DNA from: Burkholderia sp. IMCC1007
Lineage (GTDB): Bacteria > Pseudomonadota > Gammaproteobacteria > Burkholderiales > Burkholderiaceae
Assembly (NCBI RefSeq): GCF_027257875.1
Contig: NZ_JAPVQY010000044.1
Location: 1 to 64,000 of the forward strand
Direction: 5' to 3'
DNA length: 64,000 bases
The position numbers were made by a program, and so were the translations under genes. The notes below the pieces were generated by a model that was given only the letters and a program-made list of their open reading frames with translations, ran no database searches and was not told the DNA's origin. Of this stretch, positions 41,937-49,230 are shown one piece after another (the first letter of the stretch is position 1; each line of letters starts with the position of its first letter).

Positions 41937-42164
41937 ATGCAGATTCACAAGGAAGTGGACGCGCGCGGGCTCAATTGCCCGTTGCCGATCCTGCGCGCCA
42001 AGAAAGCGCTCGCCGATATGGAGAGCGGGCAGATCCTCAAGGTGCTTGCGACCGATCCTGGCTCGCAGCGCGATTTCGCCGCGTTCGCGAAGCAGACGGG
42101 CAACGAGATCGTCGAAGTGACGACCCAGGACAAGACCTTCGTATTCCTGATGCGCCGCCGCTGA
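41937..42164 (+). CDS. tusA: TusA/SirA-family sulfurtransferase
   Basis: A 75-residue TusA-like protein. The N-terminal signature is VDARGLNCPLPILRAKKAL with the CPxP motif (Cys14 or so) that carries the persulfide. LKVLATDPGSQRDFAAFAKQ and a final FLMRRR strand complete the beta-alpha-beta-alpha-beta-beta fold. TusA relays sulfur from cysteine desulfurase for tRNA 2-thiouridine and other pathways. Length is normal (about 75-81). No tus partners are adjacent, as is common in beta-proteobacteria. Confidence 0.93.
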   Translation: MQIHKEVDARGLNCPLPILRAKKALADMESGQILKVLATDPGSQRDFAAFAKQTGNEIVEVTTQDKTFVFLMRRR

Positions 42165-42195
42165 CGGCCCGCATCACGCGTCCCCGTGCGGCATC

Positions 42196-42217
42196 CGGCC
42201 GGCTTCGACGCCGGCCG
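42196..42217 (+). terminator. Hairpin after tusA
   Basis: Perfect 8-bp GC stem CGGCCGGC (42196-42203) and GCCGGCCG (42210-42217) with a 6-base loop TTCGAC, 32 bases past the tusA stop. There is no T run directly after it. Confidence 0.5.
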
Positions 42218-42396
42218 TGCTTCGAAAGCCTCGGCCGCTTCCGACTTCTGACAATTGTTAAACCTTGTCTTGCAACCTGCTGCGTATACTGACGCGGCCG
42301 GTCGTCCGCACTCGACGGACGCGCCGGCCACGGTGCGTCTACGGAGCGGGCTCGGGGGCCATGCCTGACGCTGCCGTCGTACAAACGGGGAGAGGC

Positions 42397-42822
42397 ATGT
42401 CCTTCAGACCAGGGACCATTCGAAGTCCGTCCGCAGCGGAATGCATTGCGCCCGCACGTGCGGCGGGGTTGAGCCGCATCGAGCTCGACCCGCAACGGGA
42501 TCGCCACGCGCGTGCCGCGCTGGAGGCGTATGCCGATTCGGCGGCAGCCGAGATGCCGTGGCTGGCCGAATCGCTCGCCGAGCGGCTGCGCGACGCCGCG
42601 CAGCACGACGGCTCGGGCTTCACGTATTGCAATGCGACGGTCGAGCGGGTGTTCGATCTCGCGCAGGCATGGGCGGCGAGCCAGCCCGACTATGCGGCGA
42701 CGGCGTGGGAGCGCGTGCGCACCGAACTCACGCGCATGCTCATGCAGCCGGCATGGCGCCGGCGCGCGGCGGCCGACGATCTGGCCGAGGCGGCGGTAGC
42801 CGGCATGGCCGGTGCAGACTAG
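42397..42822 (+). CDS. Conserved-looking hypothetical protein, alanine-rich
   Basis: A 141-residue protein of unknown function. It is rich in Ala and Arg with helical segments such as ARAALEAYADSAAAEMPWLA and VFDLAQAWAASQPDYAATAW, and has no signal peptide, membrane helix or known motif. The ATG at 42397 (MSFRPGTIRSPSAAE) is chosen because GGGGAGAG lies 6-13 bases ahead; 42361 is an alternative. A TATACT box at 42285-42290 could be its -10. Codon use with strong third-position GC supports a real gene. No neighbours suggest a role. Confidence 0.65.
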   Translation: MSFRPGTIRSPSAAECIAPARAAGLSRIELDPQRDRHARAALEAYADSAAAEMPWLAESLAERLRDAAQHDGSGFTYCNATVERVFDLAQAWAASQPDYAATAWERVRTELTRMLMQPAWRRRAAADDLAEAAVAGMAGAD

Positions 42823-42888
42823 GCGGGCGATCGCGCAACGGAAGGATTATTCGAAGGAAGTGCCGTAGCGCGCGCAATTTGCTGGCGA

Positions 42889-42910
42889 ATTTCATACTAC
42901 TATATGAAAT
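42889..42910. promoter_or_regulatory. Perfect 22-bp dyad upstream of the response regulator
   Basis: ATTTCATA (42889-42896) and TATGAAAT (42903-42910) flank CTACTA. It is an AT-rich island in a GC-rich gap, about 180 bases before the regulator ATG, and looks like an operator or a promoter-associated binding site. A second, looser repeat GCCCCG...CGGGGC follows. Confidence 0.55.
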
Positions 42911-43086
42911 CGCCGGTTTGTCCGTGCCCCGTTTTTGAGATTATCTTGCCGGGGCGCCGTATCGCGCCCGTTGCGCGGCGGCGAGCGACGGCTCCCGGTC
43001 GAGGTCGGAAGCCGCGCGCGTGCCGCGCGGCGCGGTGAGCGTGCGGGGCTGTTACAGGACGAATCGATTTCGATTTGCGGGGTGCT

Positions 43087-43791
43087 ATGAGAATTGCTGT
43101 ACTGGATGACGATCCGGCCCAGACGGATTTCGTCGGTCAAACGCTGACGGCCGTCGGCCATACGTGCTATGCGTTCAAGGAAGGCAAGGCCCTGAAGAAG
43201 CGTCTGCAACGCGAGACGTTCGATCTGCTGGTGCTCGACTGGAACGTGCCGGACATGTCCGGCGAGGAAGTGCTCAAGTGGGTGCGGGCCAACCAGACCG
43301 AGCACAGCCTGCCGATCATCTTCATGACGAGCCGTGACGACGAGGCCGGCATCACGCAGATCCTGAACGCCGGTGCCGACGATTACGTCGTCAAGCCCGT
43401 GTCGGGCCCGATCCTGCGCGCGCGCATCGGCTCGCTGCTGCGCCGCGCGTATCCGGTCGCCGCCGAGGCGACGGTGCGCGAATTCGACCAGTTCCGCTTC
43501 GACGTGAACCTCAAGCAGGCGTACGTCGGCGACAAGGCCGTGAGCCTCACGCAGAAGGAATTCGAGCTCGCGCTGCTGCTGTTCCAGCACCTCGACCGGC
43601 CGCTGTCGCGCGCGCACATCCTCGACCTCGTATGGAAGCAGGCGACCGACATTCCATCGCGCACGATGGATACGCACATCTCGATGCTGCGCACGAAGCT
43701 TGGCCTGCGCCCGGAGAACGGCTACCGCCTCGCGCCGATCTACGGCTACGGCTACCGGCTCGAACGGGTCGGCCAGGGGGAACCGGAGTGA
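43087..43791 (+). CDS. OmpR-type winged-helix response regulator
   Basis: A 234-residue response regulator. Receiver domain residues 1-120: MRIAVLDDDPAQTDF with the acidic pocket, phospho-acceptor Asp51 in LLVLDWNVPDMSGEEVL, MTSRDDEAG and DYVVKPVSGP with the conserved Lys. The DNA-binding domain (about 130-230) has LTQKEFELALLLFQHLDRPL and TMDTHISMLRTKLGLRPENG. Its stop overlaps the GTG of the LysM-FecR gene, and a CHASE2 histidine kinase follows, so it is the output of that system. Target genes unknown. Confidence 0.94.
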   Translation: MRIAVLDDDPAQTDFVGQTLTAVGHTCYAFKEGKALKKRLQRETFDLLVLDWNVPDMSGEEVLKWVRANQTEHSLPIIFMTSRDDEAGITQILNAGADDYVVKPVSGPILRARIGSLLRRAYPVAAEATVREFDQFRFDVNLKQAYVGDKAVSLTQKEFELALLLFQHLDRPLSRAHILDLVWKQATDIPSRTMDTHISMLRTKLGLRPENGYRLAPIYGYGYRLERVGQGEPE

Positions 43792-45146
43792 CCACGCGAA
43801 TCACGCGGCGCACGGGCACCGTGCGCACGGCGGCGCTGCGCGCGGCTTGCGCGGTCGCGTTTGCGTGCGCGGCCCAGCACGCCGGCGCGCAGCCGCCCGC
43901 GGCGGCGGGCAAGATGGTCGTCTACCGCACGCAGGCCGGCGACACGCTGTACGACGTCGCCGCGCGCTACCTGCAGGGCCCGGACGACTGGCAACTGCTG
44001 CAGCAGATCAACGGCGTGCCCGCGCCGAAGCACCTGCAGCCCGGCGTCGCGCTGAAGCTGCCCGCCGCCCGGCTGCGCAAGGAAAAGCTGACCGCGCGCG
44101 TCGTCGCGGTGCAGGGCACGGCCGAACGCGCGTCCGGCGACACCTACGCGCCGCTCGCCGACGATGCGACGCTCGCCGAAGGCGACCGCGTACGCACGGG
44201 GCCGAACGGGTTCGTGACGCTCGAGCTCGCCGACGGCACGCACATGAGCCTGCCGCCCGACAGCCAGCTCGACTTGAAGACGCTGCGCCGCACCGTGCTG
44301 ACCGGTACGCTCGACCGCGAGTTCGAACTCACGCGCGGTTCGGTCGACAGCGAAGTCACGCATTTGAAGAAACGCGACGACCGCTTCCAGATACGTTCGC
44401 CGTCGGTCGTGGCCGGCGTGCGCGGCACGCGGTTCCGCGTGAACTACGACGCGTCCGGCAACGCGTCGACGCGCGTCGAAGTGCTCGACGGCACCGTCGG
44501 CGTCGCGGGCAAGCGGCAGCCGGGCCCGACGCTCGTGCATGCGAACTTCGGCAGCGTCGCGACGTCGTCCGGTGCGGTCGGCGCGCCGGTCCAGCTGCTG
44601 CCGGCGCCGGCGCTCGCGCATCCCGACAAGGTGCAGGACGAGCCCGACGTGTCGTTCGAGATCACCCCGCAGGCCGATGCGCACGCGTATCGGCTGAACC
44701 TCGCGCACGACGCGGGGATGCTCGACCTGTTCCGCGAAACGCGCACCGATTCGCCGCGCGCGGTGTTCCGCGACGTGCCGAACGGCACGTATTTCGTGCG
44801 GATCGCCGCGATCGACGCCAACGGCCTCGAAGGCATGCCGCGCACCTACGCGTTCGAGCGGCGCCAGATGGGGCTCGACGCGAGCGCGTCGCCCGGCGCC
44901 GCCGGCTACGAATTCCGCTGGTCGCCGAACGGTTCGGGCAAGGATGCGCGCTACCGGTTCGTGCTGTCGCGCTCGAAGGACCTGAGCGCGCCGGTCGTCG
45001 ACCAGGTCGGCCTCGAGACGCGCAAGATCACGATCGCGCACCTGCCGCCCGGCGACTACTACTGGGCGGTGACGGTGGAGGAGTTCGAGGGCGGCAAGTT
45101 CTATCAGAAGACGAGTCCGGTCGGCGCGTTCACGTTGTCGCGCTGA
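43788..45146 (+). CDS. Periplasmic LysM and FecR-domain protein
   Basis: A 452-residue exported protein starting at GTG (overlapping the previous stop). The signal peptide ends near AAQHAGAQ. A LysM domain (YRTQAGDTLYDVAARYLQGP, about 38-85) should bind peptidoglycan. A FecR domain follows (GDRVRTGPNGFVTLELADGT to SPSVVAGVRGTRFRVNYD, about 140-225). The C-terminal half has two fibronectin-like repeats (ISFEITPQADAHAYRLNLA-like and EFRWSPNGSGKDARYRFVLS). Its position between regulator and kinase suggests it senses or relays envelope state to the CHASE2 kinase. That function is inferred from gene order. Confidence 0.88.
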   Translation: MTTRITRRTGTVRTAALRAACAVAFACAAQHAGAQPPAAAGKMVVYRTQAGDTLYDVAARYLQGPDDWQLLQQINGVPAPKHLQPGVALKLPAARLRKEKLTARVVAVQGTAERASGDTYAPLADDATLAEGDRVRTGPNGFVTLELADGTHMSLPPDSQLDLKTLRRTVLTGTLDREFELTRGSVDSEVTHLKKRDDRFQIRSPSVVAGVRGTRFRVNYDASGNASTRVEVLDGTVGVAGKRQPGPTLVHANFGSVATSSGAVGAPVQLLPAPALAHPDKVQDEPDVSFEITPQADAHAYRLNLAHDAGMLDLFRETRTDSPRAVFRDVPNGTYFVRIAAIDANGLEGMPRTYAFERRQMGLDASASPGAAGYEFRWSPNGSGKDARYRFVLSRSKDLSAPVVDQVGLETRKITIAHLPPGDYYWAVTVEEFEGGKFYQKTSPVGAFTLSR

Positions 45147-45156
45147 CCCGCGGCGC

Positions 45157-47544
45157 ATGAAACCCGACTCCGTTTCTCCGCGGCGGCACCTCGGCCGCCG
45201 CTTTCTGATCGAGTGGATCGCGATCGGCTCCCTCGGGATCGCGGTGATTCTCGGGTGCGCGCTCGGCCGGATGTCGTCGAGCGTCGACGGGCTGATCTAC
45301 GACCGGCTGCTGATGCTGCGCAGCCTGCCGCTGTCGCCCGACGTCGTCGTCGTCGATATCGACAACCAGAGCGTGTCGGCGCTCGGCCGCTGGCCGTGGC
45401 CGCGCAGCATTCATGCGCGGCTGCTCGACACGCTGGCGCGCGCGCAGCCTGCGGCCGTCGTCTACGACGTGCTGTTTACCGAGCCGTCGGCCGAAGACCG
45501 CACGTTCGCGGACGCGATGTCCCGCGTGCCCACTTTCCTGCCCGTGCTGCTGCGCCCCGAACAGGCGGACGGCACGCGCACCGTCGATCCGCCGGTGGCG
45601 GAGCTTGGGGCGCGCGCGAGCGGGCTCGGCCACATCAATCTCGAAGTCGATCCCGACGGCATCGTGCGCAGCGTCGCGCTGTTCGAAAGCGACGGCCGCG
45701 TGCGCTGGCCGCAGCTGACGGTGCCCGTATACCGCGCGATCCAGGCCGGCCGGCTGCATCCGGTTGGCGGCGCGCCGGGCCCGAACGTGCACGACCTGTC
45801 GCGCGACGCGGCGGGCGAAGGCCGTTACCTGATCCCGTTCAGCCGCAATACGCCCGCGTATCCGACGCTGTCGTTCGACGACGTGCTCGAAGGGCGCGTG
45901 AAGCCCGACGCGCTGCGCGGCAAGATCGTCGTCGTCGGCGTGACGGCGTCCGGGCTCTACGACCGCTTCGCGACGCCGGTGTCCGGCGATTTCGGTCCGC
46001 TCGCCGGCGTGTACATCCATGCCAACGTGCTCGACATGCTGACGACCGGCAGCGCGATCTCGCCCGCGTCGCCCGCCGTGATCCTTGCCGCGTCGCTGCT
46101 GCCGCTCGCCGTGCTGCTGGGCGGTTTCCTGATGCTGTCGCCGTGGCGCGCGCTGCTGTTGACGCTGAGCCTCGCCGCGCTGACCGTGGTCGCGAGCATG
46201 GCGTTGCTGTTCGAGGCGCGCGTGTGGCTGTCGCCCGCGCCCGCGATCTTCGGGCTGATCGCCGTGTACCCGATCTGGAACTGGCGGCGCCTCGAAATGA
46301 CGATGTCGTACCTGCGTCGCGAACTGCAGCGGCTCGCCGACGAGCCGCACCTGCTGCCCGAGGCGCCGCGCACGCGCAACGTCGGCGGCGACGTGCTCGA
46401 ACGCCAGATGGCGCTGATGGCGCAGGCCGCGCAGCGCGTGCAGGACATGAAGCGCTTCGTGTGGGACAGCCTCGACAGCATGCCCGAGCCGATCTTCGTC
46501 ACCGATCTGGCCGGTACCGTGCTGATCGCGAACCACGCGGCGAAGCGCTACGGGTCGCGGCTGTCGCTGCCGCTGCCGGAAGGGCGGCCGCTGCGCGCGG
46601 CGCTCGGCGAACTGATCTTCATGAAGACCGTCGACGGCAATCCCGAACACGACGTCGCGATCCGCGAACACTGGCCGGCCGCGCTCGACCCGACGTTCGA
46701 GGCCGAGCACGACGCGATGGCGCGCGGCATCGAGGTGCGCGATCGCGACGGCCTCGACCATCTGCTACGCTACGCCGCGTGTACGAACGCGCAGGGCCAC
46801 GTGACGGGCTGGATCGCCGGCCTCGTCGACGTGACGGAGCTGCACGCGGCCGAGCGTCAGCGCGAGGAGGCGCTGCACCTGCTGTCGCACGACATGCGCT
46901 CGCCGCAGTCGTCGATCCTTGCGCTGGTCGGGATCGAGCGCGATCGCGTCGAATCGGACACGATGCGCGCGCTGCTCGCGCGGATCGAGCGCTATGCGCA
47001 TCGCGCGCTGTCGCTCGCCGACGAGTTCGTGCAACTGGCGCGCGCGGAGTCGCAGGTGTATCAGCTCGAGGCGACGAGCGTCGTGGACGTGCTGATCGAC
47101 GCGAGCGACGAGGTCTGGCCGCAGGCGCAGGCCAAGCGCATCCGCATCGACACCGACGTCGGCACCGACATGTGCTGGATGCGCGCCGATCGCTCGCTGA
47201 TCACGCGCGCGTTCGTGAACCTGCTGAACAACGCGGTCAAATACAGTCCGTCCGACACGGTGATCACGTGTACGCTGACGGTCGAGCACGCATCGAAGCG
47301 GATGTTCTGTACGATTCGCGATCAGGGGTACGGCATCGCGCCGGAAGATCAGCGGCATCTGTTCGAGCGTTTCAAGCGATTCCATGCCGGCGAGCGGCCC
47401 GAGATTTCGGGGTCCGGGCTCGGCATGGCGTTCGTGAAGACGGTCGTCACGCGCCACGGCGGCAGCGTGACGGTCGACAGCGAAGTGGGGGTGGGCACCG
47501 CGGTCACGGTGTCGCTGCCCGCGATCGACGAGCCGTCCGCCTGA
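45157..47544 (+). CDS. CHASE2-domain sensor histidine kinase with PAS domain
   Basis: A 795-residue membrane kinase. A first helix is at about 20-40. CHASE2, an extracytoplasmic sensor domain, spans about 45-300 (VVVVDIDNQSVSALGRWPWP, VVYDVLFTEPSAEDRTFADA, ILVVVGV-type strand GKIVVVGVTASGLYDRFATP). Three membrane helices lie at about 305-375, then a PAS-like domain (SMPEPIFVTDLAGTVLIANH). The kinase core has the phospho-acceptor His578 in LLSHDMRSPQSSILALVG, the N box NLLNNAVKYSP (about 689-699) and the G boxes DQGYGIAPEDQRHLFERFKR and SGSGLGMAFVKTV. It should phosphorylate the response regulator at 43087. Confidence 0.93.
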   Translation: MKPDSVSPRRHLGRRFLIEWIAIGSLGIAVILGCALGRMSSSVDGLIYDRLLMLRSLPLSPDVVVVDIDNQSVSALGRWPWPRSIHARLLDTLARAQPAAVVYDVLFTEPSAEDRTFADAMSRVPTFLPVLLRPEQADGTRTVDPPVAELGARASGLGHINLEVDPDGIVRSVALFESDGRVRWPQLTVPVYRAIQAGRLHPVGGAPGPNVHDLSRDAAGEGRYLIPFSRNTPAYPTLSFDDVLEGRVKPDALRGKIVVVGVTASGLYDRFATPVSGDFGPLAGVYIHANVLDMLTTGSAISPASPAVILAASLLPLAVLLGGFLMLSPWRALLLTLSLAALTVVASMALLFEARVWLSPAPAIFGLIAVYPIWNWRRLEMTMSYLRRELQRLADEPHLLPEAPRTRNVGGDVLERQMALMAQAAQRVQDMKRFVWDSLDSMPEPIFVTDLAGTVLIANHAAKRYGSRLSLPLPEGRPLRAALGELIFMKTVDGNPEHDVAIREHWPAALDPTFEAEHDAMARGIEVRDRDGLDHLLRYAACTNAQGHVTGWIAGLVDVTELHAAERQREEALHLLSHDMRSPQSSILALVGIERDRVESDTMRALLARIERYAHRALSLADEFVQLARAESQVYQLEATSVVDVLIDASDEVWPQAQAKRIRIDTDVGTDMCWMRADRSLITRAFVNLLNNAVKYSPSDTVITCTLTVEHASKRMFCTIRDQGYGIAPEDQRHLFERFKRFHAGERPEISGSGLGMAFVKTVVTRHGGSVTVDSEVGVGTAVTVSLPAIDEPSA

Positions 47545-47580
47545 CAGGGCCGGGCACGACGGCAGCATTTGGGGAAAGTC

Positions 47581-48195
47581 ATGAGAAAGGAATGGGCAGC
47601 GGCCGCGCTGGCGGCGTCGCTGTTGACGGGGTGCGCTGGCGTCACGACCGGCGTGAGCGCGCTCGGGCAGCCGAACGGGTTCGCGTTCGGTGCGCACGGC
47701 TACGAAGTCGTCCGCACGGCCGCTCAGGCCGGCGATCCCGAATACGGGCGGATCGAGACGCTCGTGCGCGACGAACTCGCGCGCCGCGGCTTCGACGCGC
47801 AGTCGCCCAACGACGCGGGCTACCGGCTGTCGATCGCGTACGCCACGCAACCGGCGTCGGTCGCGGCGACCGCCGAGCGCTGCGGCGCCGCGAGCAGCGC
47901 ATGCGTGACCGTCGATGGGCCGGCGCCGTTCCCGCTGCCGTTCGCGGGCAGCGTGTATCGCCACGTGCTGACGCTGCGCTTCGTCGATGCGAAGTCGGGG
48001 GCTGACGTCTACCGTGTGTCGGCGTCGCTGCGCGACCGCGACCCGGGCACGCAGGCGGCCGCGCCGGCGCTCGTGAGGAGCGCGCTCGCGAAGGTGCCGT
48101 TCGAGCCGGGCAGCGGCTGGCTGGTCAAGACGAAAAAAGACGACGCGGGCGCGATGCCGGGCGTCGTCTCGGTGAAGCCGGCCGCTGCGCGCTGA
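47581..48195 (+). CDS. DUF4136-like lipoprotein
   Basis: A 204-residue lipoprotein. The signal is MRKEWAAAALAASLLTGCAG with the lipobox LTGC. The mature part resembles DUF4136: RIETLVRDELARRGFDAQSP, YRLSIAYATQPASV and YRHVLTLRFVDAKSGADVYR. Such proteins are outer-membrane-associated and of unknown function. It starts 37 bases after the kinase gene and may be the last member of that operon. It has an unusual Cys pair (RCGAASSACVTV) in the middle. Confidence 0.82.
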   Translation: MRKEWAAAALAASLLTGCAGVTTGVSALGQPNGFAFGAHGYEVVRTAAQAGDPEYGRIETLVRDELARRGFDAQSPNDAGYRLSIAYATQPASVAATAERCGAASSACVTVDGPAPFPLPFAGSVYRHVLTLRFVDAKSGADVYRVSASLRDRDPGTQAAAPALVRSALAKVPFEPGSGWLVKTKKDDAGAMPGVVSVKPAAAR

Positions 48196-48217
48196 CGCGG
48201 CGACCGTAACAGGAAAG

Positions 48218-48251
48218 CGGGCCGGGCCGCCGTGCAGGCGAGGCCGGCCCG
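48218..48251. terminator. Hairpin between convergent lipoprotein gene and galU
   Basis: Perfect 8-bp stem CGGGCCGG (48218-48225) and CCGGCCCG (48244-48251) with an 18-base GC-rich loop, in the 63-base gap between two convergent stops. Probably terminates both transcripts. Confidence 0.55.
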
Positions 48252-48258
48252 TGCGCGT

Positions 48259-49143
48259 TCAGGCGTCCGGTTGCCCGTTGGCGCGCGTGCGCAGGTACGC
48301 GTCGAACTCGGTGCCGACTTCCGGGTGGCGCAGCGCAAATTCGACCGTCGCCTTCAGGTAGCCCAGCTTGCTGCCGCAGTCGTAGCGCGTGCCCTGATAC
48401 TTGTAGGCCAGCACCTGCTCGTCGGCGAGCAGCGCCTGGATCGCGTCGGTGAGCTGCAGCTCGCCGCCCGCGCCCGGCTTCAGCGCGCGCAGGTGTTCGA
48501 AGATCCGCGGCTTGAGCACGTAACGGCCGACCACGCCGAGGTTCGACGGCGCGACTTCCGGCGCGGGCTTCTCGACGATCGCCGACATCTTGACGATCGA
48601 CTCTTCCCACTCCTTGCCGTCGACGATCCCGTACGATTTCGTTTCCGACGGCGGAATCTCTTCCACGCCGATCACCGAGCTGTGATAGTGGTCGAACACG
48701 TCGACCATCTGCTTCATCACGGGCGGATTGCCGTCGAGCAGGTCGTCCGCGAGGATCACCGCGAACGGGTTGTCGGCGACGAGCTTTTCCGCGCATAGCA
48801 CCGCGTGGCCGAGGCCCAGCGCTTCGGGCTGACGCACGTAGAAGCAGTCGACGTGGCTCGGCTTGATGCTGCGCACGAGTTCGAGCAGCTTTTCCTTGCC
48901 GCGCGCCTCGAGTTCGGCCTCGACCTCGTACGACTTGTCGAAGTGATCCTCGATCGCGCGCTTGCTGCGCCCGGTCACGAAGATCATCTCGGTAATGCCG
49001 GCGGCAATCGCTTCCTCGACCGCGTACTGGATCAGCGGCTTATCGACGACCGGCAGCATTTCCTTCGGGCTCGCCTTCGTTGCCGGCAGGAATCGCGTGC
49101 CGAGGCCGGCAACGGGGAATACCGCCTTGGTGACTTTCAACAT
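48259..49143 (-). CDS. galU: UTP-glucose-1-phosphate uridylyltransferase
   Basis: A 294-residue enzyme that makes UDP-glucose from UTP and glucose 1-phosphate for LPS, exopolysaccharide and trehalose synthesis. The nucleotide-binding signature is FPVAGLGTRFLPATKASPKE followed by MLPVVDKPLIQYAVEEA. AVILADDLLDGNPPVMKQMV contains the metal-binding Asp, and RYDCGSKLGYLKATVEFALR the C-terminal signature. Length matches GalU (about 290-300). It lies downstream of valS on the same strand with an 87-base gap. Confidence 0.97.
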   Translation of the reverse strand: MLKVTKAVFPVAGLGTRFLPATKASPKEMLPVVDKPLIQYAVEEAIAAGITEMIFVTGRSKRAIEDHFDKSYEVEAELEARGKEKLLELVRSIKPSHVDCFYVRQPEALGLGHAVLCAEKLVADNPFAVILADDLLDGNPPVMKQMVDVFDHYHSSVIGVEEIPPSETKSYGIVDGKEWEESIVKMSAIVEKPAPEVAPSNLGVVGRYVLKPRIFEHLRALKPGAGGELQLTDAIQALLADEQVLAYKYQGTRYDCGSKLGYLKATVEFALRHPEVGTEFDAYLRTRANGQPDA

Positions 49144-49230
49144 GATCGAACCTATATTCCTGTAATCGGCTTGTCAGACAGTCCATGTTCACGTCCCCAT
49201 TATAGTGAACGCAAACGACCTTACCGTTTG

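Noticed and set aside
42255..42290. A sigma-70 promoter with TATACT at 42285-42290 before the 42397 gene
   Set aside because: The -10 box is good but neither TTGTTA (24-base spacer) nor TTGTCT (14-base spacer) lies at a workable distance, so it is mentioned only as a possible -10.
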